Of a DNA stretch of 64,000 nt, positions 44,518 through 53,501 are shown piece by piece. Numbering within the stretch: the first letter of the stretch is position 1; every line of letters starts with the position of its first letter. Origin of the DNA: Pedobacter borealis DSM 19626 (GTDB lineage: Bacteria; Bacteroidota; Bacteroidia; Sphingobacteriales; Sphingobacteriaceae); the NCBI RefSeq assembly GCF_000708285.2, contig NZ_JAUG01000002.1:62001-126000 (forward strand). The letters are read 5' to 3'. Below the pieces are notes generated by a model. The model made no database searches. It was not told where the DNA came from and saw only the letters and a program-made list of their open reading frames with translations. Both the position numbers and the translations under genes were made by a program.

Positions 44518-44794
44518 TTTGTGATGTCGGGTATTACCACCTGACATCACGAAATATCAAGCCGAAAGATCCTGAAACAAGTTCAGGATGACGATCACGA
44601 TTGATTAATGACCATTAAGGAGTTAAGAAAATTAAGATTTTACGCGTTGGCATTGAGATTGCTTCGGCTCGCTCTTATCCAGCCTCGCAATGACGAATTA
44701 TGCCAAGGTATGCTCCTAGCCCAATGAACTAATAACTATTGAGAAGTTAAGAAAATTAAGGTTTTAAGACTGTAGGATCAGACCCTGAAACAAG
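44518..44794. repeat. Gene-free stretch with REP-like fragments
   Basis: Holds a hairpin at 44521-44550, a short palindrome with CCTGAAACAAGTTCAGG (44570-44586), half of the GTCATTGCGAG-class REP (about 44655-44697), and two copies of GAAGTTAAGAAAATTAAG/GAGTTAAGAAAATTAAG (44621 and 44742 areas). No gene seen. Confidence 0.55.
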
Positions 44795-45025
44795 CTACCA
44801 TTGACGTTATTTTGCAAGCTACTATTAATCAATATTTTAACCGATTTTGTGTTTCCGCCCAGCTAGGCCGCACCACCGTATCCCCGTTCTACTTAAATCC
44901 GGCCTAACAAATTTTTCGGGCTGCACTGCCCAAGCCAACGTACTCGCTTCGAAAGAAAAATTTTCAGCCGGCATTTTTTGTTTCTCCTATGTTTGTTTTT
45001 ATATAATTTAACAAAAAAATAAGTG

Positions 45026-45110
45026 AAAGATGGTGAGAGCAGATTTGTTTCTAAACAACCTCAAAGGTATGTTCGCAAAAAGATAATGCCTCGCCATCTT
45101 TTACCTTTTA
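45026..45110 (+). ncRNA. Candidate bridge-RNA region of the IS110 element
   Basis: AAAGATGGTGAG (45026-45037) pairs with CTCGCCATCTTT (45090-45101) over 12 bp with one wobble, enclosing 52 bases that contain a small stem TTGTTT-CT-AAACAA (45045-45058). IS110 elements are known to encode a bridge RNA in a non-coding end; location upstream of the transposase fits the IS110 subgroup. Loops that match target and donor were not verified. Confidence 0.45.
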
Positions 45111-45225
45111 GAGTTTGAACAGAATGTAAAGCACAAGGTTCTATCCCTGTAGCTTGAATATCCAACCAGGAGAAAAGATGAAGAAAGGTTATTCACTTAT
45201 TCCATTACCGTTAAAAATCAATAGG

Positions 45226-46278
45226 ATGAAAAACATTTTAAAACAAGTCGCCGGTATCGATGTAGCGAAAAAAGAACTTGTCGTGTGCCTAAGCTTCCTT
45301 GATGAAAATTTGTCAGTAGGAATTATTAGCCATCAAGTATTCAGCAATAACAAAAAAGGGTTTGAGGCTATGGTGCGGTGGGTAACTAAGCAAACAGGAA
45401 AAGAAACGAAGGTTCGCTATGTAATGGAGGCTACGGGCGTGTATCACGAAGCATTAGCTTATTTCCTAACCGATAAAGAATTGGAGGTGAGCATTGTGCT
45501 ACCCAACAAGATCAGCAACTTTTTCAGGACACTCGAAATCAATACCATAACCGATAAGACAGCATCACAGGCCATTGCCCGCTTTGGGCTGGAGCGGAAA
45601 CTGGAGGTGTGGAAGAAACCAAAGGACACTTTTAGGCAGCTGAAGCAATTAACCCGGGAGCGGGACCAGATGGTTGCCGATAGAACTGTTTTAAAGAATC
45701 AGTTACATGCAGAACGTTCGGAAGCATTTCCAAACCAAAGCAGTATAAAGCGGATTAATAAACGCATAGCACTGATTAACAAGCAAGAAGAAGAGATTAA
45801 ACTGGAGGTTGCAGTGATGGTGAAAAAAGACCGGGAACTTTGCGATAAAATCGAAAAAATTGCAACCATACCCGGAGTAGGAAAACTGACAGCCGTAATT
45901 GTACTTGCAGAAACCAATGGTTTTGAATTAATTAAAAATACTAAACAACTGGTCAGTTATAGTGGATTGGATGTGAAAGTAAAAGACTCGGGAACATCGG
46001 TAAAAGGAAAACCTAAAATATCCAAGAAAGGAAACAGGCATATCCGCAAAGCCATGCACATGCCAGCCTTGTCGGCAATTAGGTACAATGAAAAACATAA
46101 AGCACTATTTACACGCCTAATATCAAAACATGGTATCAGAATGAAAGCAGTTGTTGCTGTACAAAGAAAAATACTGGAGTTGATTTATATTATTTATAAA
46201 ACCGACCTGCCTTTTGATCAGGAATATGCAAAAGGAGAAAATAAAACCCAGAAGCAAATTTTAGAGCAGCCATTATAA
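45226..46278 (+). CDS. IS110-family transposase
   Basis: A 350-residue recombinase. The N-terminal RuvC-like DEDD domain begins KQVAGIDVAKKELVVCLSF (first Asp) and includes VRYVMEATGVYHEALAYFL (Glu) and further acidic residues; a coiled segment follows (about 145-200) and the C-terminal transposase_20 domain has ATIPGVGKLTAVIVLAETNG and LVSYSGLDVKVKDSGTSV, with the catalytic Ser region, then GNRHIRKAMHM. It appears full-length and free of stops. An alternative ATG at 45178 has a good AGGAG upstream and would add 16 residues. Confidence 0.93.
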   Translation: MKNILKQVAGIDVAKKELVVCLSFLDENLSVGIISHQVFSNNKKGFEAMVRWVTKQTGKETKVRYVMEATGVYHEALAYFLTDKELEVSIVLPNKISNFFRTLEINTITDKTASQAIARFGLERKLEVWKKPKDTFRQLKQLTRERDQMVADRTVLKNQLHAERSEAFPNQSSIKRINKRIALINKQEEEIKLEVAVMVKKDRELCDKIEKIATIPGVGKLTAVIVLAETNGFELIKNTKQLVSYSGLDVKVKDSGTSVKGKPKISKKGNRHIRKAMHMPALSAIRYNEKHKALFTRLISKHGIRMKAVVAVQRKILELIYIIYKTDLPFDQEYAKGENKTQKQILEQPL

Positions 46279-46556
46279 AAATGAAACTGCTCTAACCTGG
46301 CTGGCTGATGCCGCCTTTGAATAACAAAATTAAAAATTATTTGGAATTTAACACAGAATCTTTTTGATGCCAAAAAGAAAGAGCCCTTCGGCGGCGGAGA
46401 GCCGAGGCAAGCCCCTGGTGTATGGAAAAGAAAATAATTGTACGTCACTCATATTGATTTTTATACAATAAATTAACCCTCAGGATGACGCTCGTCCTAA
46501 AGATTATAACTTGGCACCCAAACTAATGAACTATTGGCTAATGAACCAACTAGCCC

Positions 46557-47240
46557 CTAAAGTTTTTCGAAAGGGATATCCATTAAATCGTACTTTTTCC
46601 AACCGGCAAAATCATAGTGCCACCATTCGTTCTCCAGTACATTCATCTGATATTTACCCATTATAGCGATCAGAAAATCGCGATTCTTCTTAGCGGCTGG
46701 CGATATCTTGTCATATTTTGCCGCAGCAGATGCCAAAAAACTATCGTAAGGTGTCGGCATTGGTATTTCTTTGCCAGTTTTCAGATCAATCAGGGTTAAA
46801 TCTACCGCACACCCTCTGTTGTGTTTAGATCCCTTTGCCGGATTAGCCACAAAATTTTTATCACTGGCCTTTTTATAAAACTCAATGGTAACAGCATAAG
46901 GCCGGTAACCATCGAATATTTTCAAGCCATAGCCTTTTTCATTTAATTCCTTTTGGATTTTTTTTAATGATTCTACTACTGGTTTTCTCGCAAAAGCCCT
47001 TGCCTGTTTATACATTACCTGCTGCATAAAATTATTCTTAGTGGCGTAGCGGATATCTAATTTGATATTGGGAATGGCTTTTTTGATTTCAACCAGTTCG
47101 TTATTCGGATCTGTTTTTATAGATGCCAGATATTGATTATAGGAACTCACCACCACCAGTTTTTTTATCGCGGCAGGTTTATTTTGGGCGCTAACAACCA
47201 CTGAGAGGAAGAAAAATAACGTAAAGAGATTGAGTTTCAT
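46557..47240 (-). CDS. VanX/DdpX-type D-Ala-D-Ala dipeptidase (M15D)
   Basis: A 227-residue exported enzyme (signal MKLNLFTLFFFLSVVVSA, then Q). Family residues are the Arg of LDIRYATKNNFM, the IFDGYRPYAVTIEFY block, zinc ligands in SKHNRGCAVDLTL (His, Asp) and the catalytic Glu/His of ENEWWHYDF. It cleaves D-Ala-D-Ala dipeptides, usually in peptidoglycan recycling; resistance to glycopeptides is not implied. The 5' end of the gene is part of a 98-bp tandem duplication (see 47207-47402). An ATG at 47258 would only add six residues. Confidence 0.93.
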   Translation of the reverse strand: MKLNLFTLFFFLSVVVSAQNKPAAIKKLVVVSSYNQYLASIKTDPNNELVEIKKAIPNIKLDIRYATKNNFMQQVMYKQARAFARKPVVESLKKIQKELNEKGYGLKIFDGYRPYAVTIEFYKKASDKNFVANPAKGSKHNRGCAVDLTLIDLKTGKEIPMPTPYDSFLASAAAKYDKISPAAKKNRDFLIAIMGKYQMNVLENEWWHYDFAGWKKYDLMDIPFEKL

Positions 47241-47402
47241 ATAACTGGTATTTGGCATAGGTCATTACAGCTATTAAGTTAAAACGGTTGTCAGTCTGAG
47301 CCTGGGAAGAAAAATAACGTAAAGAGATTGAGTTTCATATAACTGGTATTTGGTATAGGTCATTACCGCTGTTAAGTCAAAACGGTTGTCAGTCTGAGCC
47401 TG
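47207..47402. repeat. 98-bp tandem duplication covering the vanX-like start
   Basis: 47207-47304 and 47305-47402 are direct copies with about four differences. The inner copy contains the real ATG (47240); the outer copy repeats it (ATG at 47338) and yields a 15-codon frame MKLNLFTLFFFPGSD then TGA at 47291-47293. Confidence 0.9.
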
Positions 47403-47463
47403 TCGAAGACCTTCACATTCGAATAACCAACAAAATGTCCTTCGACGAGCTCAGGATGACATT
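47389..47463. repeat. REP-like palindrome
   Basis: GTCAGTCTGAGCCTGTCGAA and TCCTTCGACGAGCTCAGGATGAC face each other around a loop of about 30 bases; its left half is also duplicated as part of the 98-bp tandem repeat. Confidence 0.7.
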
Positions 47464-47508
47464 CCGTTGGTTTATCCGCTAAATCGATAGTCTCGTTACT
47501 GCAAAGTT

Positions 47509-48735
47509 CTATTGATTCGAAACGACCAATAATTCAAGATCCTTAAATGGCAGATTAAACATATCAGCCAGATCTTTATTGGTACAGTTTCCCTGATAAA
47601 TATATAGTGCTTCGCGGATACCAGGTGTATTCCATACCATATTCATTAGACCTCCAAACTCACCAATATCCAATAAAATTGGGGCAAAAATGTTCGTCAA
47701 AGCGTAAGATGCTGTTCTTGGCACACGCGAAGCAATATTTGGCACACAATAGTGAATTACATCGTATTTTCTAAACACTGGATTGGTGTGGTTTGTCACT
47801 TCAGAAGTTTCAAAACAGCCTCCTTGATCAATGCTTACATCAATTACCACCGAATGTGGTTTCATCCGGGCAACCGTTTCTTCCATTACGATACATGGAC
47901 TACGGCCGTGGGAAGCTCTTATGGCACCTATTACTACATCGCAGGTTACAATGGCTTTATTCAAAACAATAGGTTGCATTACCGAAGTAAATACCCTGCT
48001 ACCCAAATTATTCTGCAGGCGGCGTAAGCGGTAAATAGAACTATCGAAAACCTTAACTTCGGCTCCTAATGCCAAAGCTGTTCTGGCGGCATATTCGCCC
48101 ACCGTTCCAGCGCCTAAAATAACGATCTCCGTTGGAGGGACACCAGTAAAGCCGCCAAGCATTAAACCTTTCCCGCCTGTTACATTGCTCAAGTATTCTG
48201 CAGCAATCAAAATAGAGGTCGACCCCACTATTTCGCTCATGGCGCGTACTACGCTGAGTACATTACCTTCATCGCGAAGATTCTCAAAACATAATGCGTT
48301 AATTTTTTTGTGCATCAACGCTTTTAGGTAATCCTGCTTTAGCGTTCCGGTTTGCAACGAAGAAATTAGTGTTTGCCCTTTATGCATCATCTCAATCTCT
48401 TCCAACATGGGCGGTGCAATTTTCACCAGGATATCAGCATCGAAAACTTCCTTTTTGTTATAGGCAATTTTAGCACCTTGCTCCGCATACTCGGTATCAG
48501 AAAAATTAGCCCCGGTGCCAGCTCCACTTTCCAGAACAACACGGTGCCCATTGTTTACCAATAACGCTACGGATAAAGGAGTTAATGCAATTCTATTTTC
48601 CTGGAAAGAAATTTCCTTAGGTATTCCTATATATAGACTGTTTTTCTTATTTCTGGTTTCTAGCTTTGCCTCTTGCGTTTGTAGTAAACCCTGACGAGCT
48701 ATATCGGCCATTCCTTCGCGTAATCCTGTAGCCAT
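47509..48735 (-). CDS. ald: Alanine dehydrogenase
   Basis: A 408-residue NAD-dependent dehydrogenase of the AlaDH/PNT family. IGIPKEISFQENRIALTP near residue 37 is the N-terminal substrate-domain signature; GFTGVPPTEIVILGAGTVGEYA (about 195-215) is the dinucleotide-binding GxGxxG; GGCFETSEVTNHTNPVF is the conserved C-terminal block. It interconverts alanine with pyruvate and ammonia. The protein has about 30 extra residues at the N-terminus compared with typical AlaDH (MATGLREGMADIARQG), common in Bacteroidota. Confidence 0.9.
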   Translation of the reverse strand: MATGLREGMADIARQGLLQTQEAKLETRNKKNSLYIGIPKEISFQENRIALTPLSVALLVNNGHRVVLESGAGTGANFSDTEYAEQGAKIAYNKKEVFDADILVKIAPPMLEEIEMMHKGQTLISSLQTGTLKQDYLKALMHKKINALCFENLRDEGNVLSVVRAMSEIVGSTSILIAAEYLSNVTGGKGLMLGGFTGVPPTEIVILGAGTVGEYAARTALALGAEVKVFDSSIYRLRRLQNNLGSRVFTSVMQPIVLNKAIVTCDVVIGAIRASHGRSPCIVMEETVARMKPHSVVIDVSIDQGGCFETSEVTNHTNPVFRKYDVIHYCVPNIASRVPRTASYALTNIFAPILLDIGEFGGLMNMVWNTPGIREALYIYQGNCTNKDLADMFNLPFKDLELLVVSNQ

Positions 48736-48808
48736 GTTGAATTAAAATTTTGATAGTTTTAGGTTGTTCAAGATAAGGAAAATCTGTTAATTTATTGATA
48801 ACTAATTG

Positions 48809-49225
48809 TTATACCTTCGAAAATCTGAATAATCTGCGGTTTTCATCCAGCACATTTATCTCAATTTTAATATATTTTTCGGGTAGCAACTCTTCCACTC
48901 GCTCAGGCCATTCTATTAAACAAACTCCACCACCATAAAAATATTCCTCATAGCCCAAATCATAAGCTTCATGAATATCTTTTATTCGATAAAAATCGAA
49001 ATGGAAAACCGAGCCCTTAGGACTTTCATATTCATTAACGATAGAATAGGTAGGGCTCGAAACCACATCATCAACACCTAAATGTTTACAGAAATTTTTA
49101 ATGAAGGTTGTTTTCCCAGCACCCATATCACCCTCAAAAATGAAGACTTTTTGGCCACTGGCAAAATCTGAAAGCTGTTGTGCAACAGCAGGTAAATCGG
49201 CTAAACTGTTAACTTCGATATCCAT
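48809..49225 (-). CDS. tsaE: tRNA t6A biosynthesis ATPase TsaE
   Basis: A 138-residue P-loop ATPase. Walker A is FEGDMGAGKTTFIKNFCKHL (about 28-47); SPTYSIVNEYES and FHFDFYRIKD are the family blocks, followed by EWPERVEELLP. TsaE works with TsaB and TsaD to form threonylcarbamoyladenosine at tRNA position 37. ATG 49225 gives the family N-terminus; an upstream start would add an unrelated 21 residues. It is 74 bases upstream of ald on the same strand. Confidence 0.95.
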   Translation of the reverse strand: MDIEVNSLADLPAVAQQLSDFASGQKVFIFEGDMGAGKTTFIKNFCKHLGVDDVVSSPTYSIVNEYESPKGSVFHFDFYRIKDIHEAYDLGYEEYFYGGGVCLIEWPERVEELLPEKYIKIEINVLDENRRLFRFSKV

Positions 49226-49282
49226 TTTAAAAAAATAAAGGCAAAAGTAATACATAATTGCATTGCTTTTGCCTTTATAGGT

Positions 49283-49401
49283 CGTCATTTCGACCGTAGT
49301 GTTCCAAAGGAACTCCTTCGGAGGAGAAATCTTTCCCGAATCATCTCGTCAAAGATTTCTCTCCCGAAATTTCGGGACTGTGCTCCAGTCGAAATGACGA
49401 A
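49283..49401. repeat. REP-like palindrome between tsaE and porX
   Basis: GTCATTTCGACCGTAGTG at the left and CTCCAGTCGAAATGACGA at the right face each other; inner arms AGAAATCTTTCCCGAAT and AAAGATTTCTCTCCCGAAAT extend the pairing. Largest copy of the family in this window (about 119 bases). Confidence 0.75.
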
Positions 49402-49413
49402 TTTATTTATGTT

Positions 49414-50967
49414 CTACCTCGGCGAATACGTCACCACCGGAATAATCATTTCCTCGAGTGAAATACCTCCATGCTGGAAGGTTTCGTTATAATAATTCAC
49501 AAACTGATTGTAATTATTCGGATAAACAAAATAGCTATCTTCTCTTGCAAAAATATAACTGCTGCTGATGTTGATTTTAGGCAACAAAGCATCATGAGGG
49601 TTTTTAATCAAAAACACTTCTTTTGCATTAAAATTAAGGTTTCTACCTTGTTTGTATCTTAAATTGGTGTTTGTGCTTCTATCGCCTATTACTTTAACCG
49701 GCTTTTTAACACGGATGGTTCCATGATCGGTTGTAATGATCACTTTTACCTTTTTCTGTGAGATTTTTTTCAATAAGTCCCAAAGTGGCGAATGCTCAAA
49801 CCAAGATAAAGTTAACGAACGGTAAGCGGCATCGTCATTGGCCAGTTCGCGGATCATCTGCATATCCGTGCGGGCATGGCTTAGCATATCAACAAAGTTG
49901 AATACAATGGCGTTGAAATCGTTCTGCAACAAGTTATTGGTCTGATCAACAAGATCTTTCCCTTGTTCAAAAGTTAAAATTTTATTGTAACTGAACTTGC
50001 AATCTTTTTTTAAGCTGCGCTTAATATTATCAGCAAGGAAAGCCTCTTCGTGCATGTTTTTTCCGCCTTCATCATCATCATTTTGCCACAGCTGAGGGAA
50101 ACGTTTCTCCATATCCAAAGGCATCATGCCCGAAAAGATGGCGTTACGGGCATATTGTGTTGCTGTTGGCAAAATGCTCGTGTACATATCTTCTTCATCG
50201 ATCCTGAAATATTCAGAAATTAGCGGATTAATGATTTTCCACTGATCGTAACGCAAATTATCAATCAGAATAAAAAAGACAGGTGTGGTATCGTTAATAT
50301 GAGGGAAGGCTTTTTTCTTTAACAGCTCATTAGAAAGCAAAGGCGCTTTATCTTTATTTTTAATCCAGTCGAGATAATGCTCTTCGATAAATTTAGTAAA
50401 CTGTGTATTGGCCTCCTGTTTTTGCATGGTTAAAATTTCATGCATCTGCGGATCATCCAGTTTCTCTAATTCAAGTTCCCAGAAAACAATCTTTTTGTAA
50501 ACATCAACCCACTCTTCATAATTCAGTCTGTCTCCTAAAGTCATGCCCAAACGGCGAAAATCCTGTTGGTAAGCCATAGAAGTTTTCTCGCTTACCAGGC
50601 GTTTGTTATCAATCAGTTTTTTAATGGTTAACAAAACCTGCTTAGGGTTTACAGGTTTAATCAGATAATCATCAATCTTACTACCAATCGCATCCTCCAT
50701 TAAATTTTCTTCTTCACTTTTCGTAATCAGCACAACAGGAACATCTGGATTCAGGTTTTTAATGGCCGATAAGGTTTCGATCCCACTCATCCCCGGCATA
50801 TTTTCATCCAAAAAAACCAGGTCAAAATGAGCTTTTCCAAATGCCTCCAACGCATCGTTCCCATTGGTAAATGTAGTTACATGGTAACCTTTATCATTGA
50901 GCAATAATATATGAGGTTTTAATAAGTCGATTTCATCATCGGCCCATAATATTTTAGTTTCTTGCAT
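49414..50967 (-). CDS. porX: PorX-type response regulator with PglZ domain
   Basis: A 517-residue protein. The receiver (about 1-120) has ILWADDEIDLL, acceptor Asp in FDLVFLDENMPGMSG (about 54) and Lys in DYLIKPVNPKQ. A helical linker (about 125-200) leads to the PglZ alkaline-phosphatase-like domain (about 200-515; FFILIDNLRYDQW, DMLSHARTD, TDHGTIRV). PorX, with kinase PorY, regulates type IX secretion genes and gliding in Bacteroidota, and was shown in Porphyromonas/Flavobacterium to hydrolyse oligonucleotide second messengers. Its partner kinase is not in this window. Confidence 0.93.
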   Translation of the reverse strand: MQETKILWADDEIDLLKPHILLLNDKGYHVTTFTNGNDALEAFGKAHFDLVFLDENMPGMSGIETLSAIKNLNPDVPVVLITKSEEENLMEDAIGSKIDDYLIKPVNPKQVLLTIKKLIDNKRLVSEKTSMAYQQDFRRLGMTLGDRLNYEEWVDVYKKIVFWELELEKLDDPQMHEILTMQKQEANTQFTKFIEEHYLDWIKNKDKAPLLSNELLKKKAFPHINDTTPVFFILIDNLRYDQWKIINPLISEYFRIDEEDMYTSILPTATQYARNAIFSGMMPLDMEKRFPQLWQNDDDEGGKNMHEEAFLADNIKRSLKKDCKFSYNKILTFEQGKDLVDQTNNLLQNDFNAIVFNFVDMLSHARTDMQMIRELANDDAAYRSLTLSWFEHSPLWDLLKKISQKKVKVIITTDHGTIRVKKPVKVIGDRSTNTNLRYKQGRNLNFNAKEVFLIKNPHDALLPKINISSSYIFAREDSYFVYPNNYNQFVNYYNETFQHGGISLEEMIIPVVTYSPR

Positions 50968-51078
50968 GTTATTGTAAAAATAGATAAGTATTGCCTTTTA
51001 ATTTTGGCAGGTAAATCAAACTATAAATAAAAATAGCAATTTTTGTACCGTATCTATCTATTTAACTATTTTTAACGA

Positions 51079-52302
51079 TTGAACAAGAAGAAAATAATAA
51101 ATGACCCGGTATACGGTTTCATCAGCATTCCGTCCGAATTAGTTTACGATGTGATCTCACATCCTTATTTCCAACGTTTGCGTTACATCAAACAGCTTGG
51201 AATGACTCATTTGGTTTATCCAGGTGCACTACACACGCGTTTCCACCATGCTTTAGGTGCCATGCATTTAATGAGTTTGGCCATAAATCTTTTAAGAAGT
51301 AAAGGACATATCATAACCGATGGCGAAGAAGAAGCCGCCATTTTGGCTATTTTACTGCACGATATCGGCCATGGCCCTTTTTCGCACGCATTAGAACATT
51401 CTTTAGTAACTGGAATTAGGCACGAAGATATTTCGGCAAAACTAATGCGTGATTTAAATGTGCACTTTGACGGGCGGTTAACCCATGCCATCGAAATTTT
51501 TAAGGGCACCTACCCTAAAAAATTTCTTCATCAACTGATTTCCGGTCAGTTAGATCTCGATAGAATGGATTATTTAAACCGCGACAGCTTTTTTACAGGC
51601 GTTAGCGAAGGCGTAATCAGTTTCGACCGGATCATTAAGATGTTTAACGTTTACGATGATGATCTGGTGATTGAGGAGAAAGGCATTTATTCTATCGAGA
51701 AATTTTTAATTGCCCGCCGGCTGATGTACTGGCAGGTTTATCTGCACAAAACCGTTATTGCTGGCGAGATGATTTTGGTAAAGCTATTAGAGCGTGCAAA
51801 AGAATTATCAGCCGCTGGAGCCGATTTATTTGCTTCACCATCATTGAATTATTTCTTAAAAAACGATATCAACGAGGCCAATTTCTTCTCTCAACACGAA
51901 AATCTCGAGCATTTTACCAACCTGGATGATCAGGACATTTATGCCGCAGTTAAGGTTTGGACCAAACATCCCGATAAAATTTTGTCTACGTTATGTAAAA
52001 TGCTTACTTCCAGAAATCTATATAAGGTAGAAATGGGCAACGAAATGGCCAATCTCGACCGCGTAAATTTTTTACAGGATGCGGCTGTTAATTTATTAGA
52101 AATCAAACCCGAAGAAGCAAGGTATTTTGTTTTTACCGATTCGATTCAAAACCGCGCATATAACGCAGGGGTTGGAAATATCAAGATTTTGATGAAAAAT
52201 AACGATATTGTTGATATTGCAAAGGCGTCTGATTTGTCTAATCTCGAGTCGCTGCAAAAAACTGTAGAGAAATATATCCTCTGTTACCCCAGAGGCATTT
52301 AA
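51079..52302 (+). CDS. HD-domain hydrolase (dGTPase-like)
   Basis: A 407-residue HD-superfamily protein. The metal site is made of His in HTRFHHALGAMHLM (about 53-66), the HD pair in AILLHDIGHGPFSHALEH (about 91-108) and a later Asp in DLDRMDYLNRDSFFTG (about 157-172). The opening NDPVYGFISIPSELVYDVIS is typical of the family next to lpxD in Bacteroidota. TTG at 51079 is the only start that fits. Likely a nucleotide phosphohydrolase; substrate untested. Divergent from porX, 122 bases before lpxD. Confidence 0.88.
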   Translation: MNKKKIINDPVYGFISIPSELVYDVISHPYFQRLRYIKQLGMTHLVYPGALHTRFHHALGAMHLMSLAINLLRSKGHIITDGEEEAAILAILLHDIGHGPFSHALEHSLVTGIRHEDISAKLMRDLNVHFDGRLTHAIEIFKGTYPKKFLHQLISGQLDLDRMDYLNRDSFFTGVSEGVISFDRIIKMFNVYDDDLVIEEKGIYSIEKFLIARRLMYWQVYLHKTVIAGEMILVKLLERAKELSAAGADLFASPSLNYFLKNDINEANFFSQHENLEHFTNLDDQDIYAAVKVWTKHPDKILSTLCKMLTSRNLYKVEMGNEMANLDRVNFLQDAAVNLLEIKPEEARYFVFTDSIQNRAYNAGVGNIKILMKNNDIVDIAKASDLSNLESLQKTVEKYILCYPRGI

Positions 52303-52389
52303 GGTTATTTAACAAAATATTTAACTTTTAGTGCCGTTTTAAGTCTTATTATTGTGTAAAATATACACAGTTTAACCCGAGCAGGTTTT

Positions 52390-52420
52390 TTTGTTCATAT
52401 CAATTTAACATATACCTTTG
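52390..52420 (+). promoter_or_regulatory. lpxD operon promoter
   Basis: TTTG (52390-52393), 19-base spacer, TACCTTTG (52413-52420): a textbook Bacteroidota promoter. Only four bases separate it from the lpxD ATG, so the transcript should be leaderless or nearly so. Confidence 0.75.
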
Positions 52421-52424
52421 TACG

Positions 52425-53501
52425 ATGCAATTTACTGCCACGCAGATAAGTCAGTTTCTAAACGGTTCCATTGATGGTAACCCTGATGTAGCCGTTACCG
52501 AACTTTCTAAAATAGAAGACGGAAAGGAAGGCTCTTTGTCTTTTCTTTCGAACCCTAAGTACGAAAACTTTTTGTATTCCACTCAGGCGTCAGTCGTTAT
52601 CGTATCAAAGGATTTCGCCCCTACGCAACCATATACCAGTACATTAATACGTGTAGAAAATCCATATAGTGCTTTTACAATCTTGTTGGATAAATATAAT
52701 GAAGCCGTTAATGCCCAGACTGCACAATCTGGAATTGATAAACTTGCATTTGTTCACCCTACAGCGAAAATTGGCAAAAACGTATTTATAGATGCTTTTG
52801 CCTATGTAGCCGAAAATGTAGAAATTGCAGATGGCTGCAAAATAAATGCGCAAACCTTTATCGGTGCGAATTCTAAAGTCGGTGAAAACAGTACGTTTTT
52901 CCCCGGTGTAAAAATTTATCACAATTCAATAATCGGCAACAGGGTTGTTATTCATTCCAATACAGTTATCGGAAGCGATGGTTTTGGCTTTGCCCCGCAA
53001 AAAGACGGCACTTACAATAAAATCCCTCAGATTGGAAACGTTATAATCGAAGATGACGTAGAAATTGGCGCAAATACAACTGTAGATCGTGCAACAATGG
53101 GATCAACAATTGTAAAGAAAGGTGCAAAAATCGATAACCTGATCCAGATTGCGCACAATGTAGAGATTGGCGAGAACACGGTTTTAGCCGCACAGTCGGG
53201 CATATCAGGAAGTACAAAAATTGGCCCTAACAGTGTTGTTGGCGGGCAAGTTGGTATAGCCGGACACTTAACATTAGCTAAGGGCACTCAGATTGGCGCA
53301 CAGGCCGGTATCAATTTTAATATTACAGAAGAAAATAAACAATGGCATGGTAGTCCGGCGCAACCATTACGCAACTGGATGCGTGCCTCAGTAATTTTCA
53401 AACATCTTCCCGATGTAGAAAAAAGAATAAACGCGCTCGAACAGGAATTGAAAAAGCTTACAGCTGAACTGGAAAAGAATACAATACACAATGAACGTTA
53501 G
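52425..53501 (+). CDS. lpxD: UDP-3-O-acylglucosamine N-acyltransferase LpxD
   Basis: A 358-residue trimeric left-handed beta-helix enzyme. N-terminal uridine-binding domain about 1-100 (GSLSFLSNPKYENFLYST), hexapeptide repeats about 105-310, and the catalytic His in IDNLIQIAHNVEIGENT (about 243). The C-terminus is a helix (about 325-358). It adds the N-linked acyl chain in lipid A synthesis. First gene of lpxD-lpxC/fabZ-lpxA; its end overlaps the next start by 11 bases. Confidence 0.96.
   Translation: MQFTATQISQFLNGSIDGNPDVAVTELSKIEDGKEGSLSFLSNPKYENFLYSTQASVVIVSKDFAPTQPYTSTLIRVENPYSAFTILLDKYNEAVNAQTAQSGIDKLAFVHPTAKIGKNVFIDAFAYVAENVEIADGCKINAQTFIGANSKVGENSTFFPGVKIYHNSIIGNRVVIHSNTVIGSDGFGFAPQKDGTYNKIPQIGNVIIEDDVEIGANTTVDRATMGSTIVKKGAKIDNLIQIAHNVEIGENTVLAAQSGISGSTKIGPNSVVGGQVGIAGHLTLAKGTQIGAQAGINFNITEENKQWHGSPAQPLRNWMRASVIFKHLPDVEKRINALEQELKKLTAELEKNTIHNER

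Larger units (their letters stand above)
45005..46355 (+). mobile_element. IS110-family insertion sequence (approximate ends)
   Basis: Contains one transposase gene, a structured non-coding left region of about 200 bases and about 75 bases on the right. No terminal inverted repeats or clear target duplication, as expected for IS110. Ends are estimated from where the interrupted repeat resumes. Confidence 0.7.
44795..46490. repeat. Dispersed repeat copy 2, interrupted by an IS110-family element
   Basis: 44795-44995 matches 6914-7150 and 46350-46490 matches 7200-7358. Between them about 1.35 kb are unique to this copy and carry the IS110 transposase. Left junction lies near 44990-45010 and right junction near 46350-46358 (resumption of CTTTTTGATGCC). 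Confidence 0.7.

Noticed and set aside
46557..47240. Vancomycin resistance cluster
   Set aside because: VanX-like dipeptidases are common in peptidoglycan recycling; no vanH, vanA-type ligase or vanRS genes are nearby.
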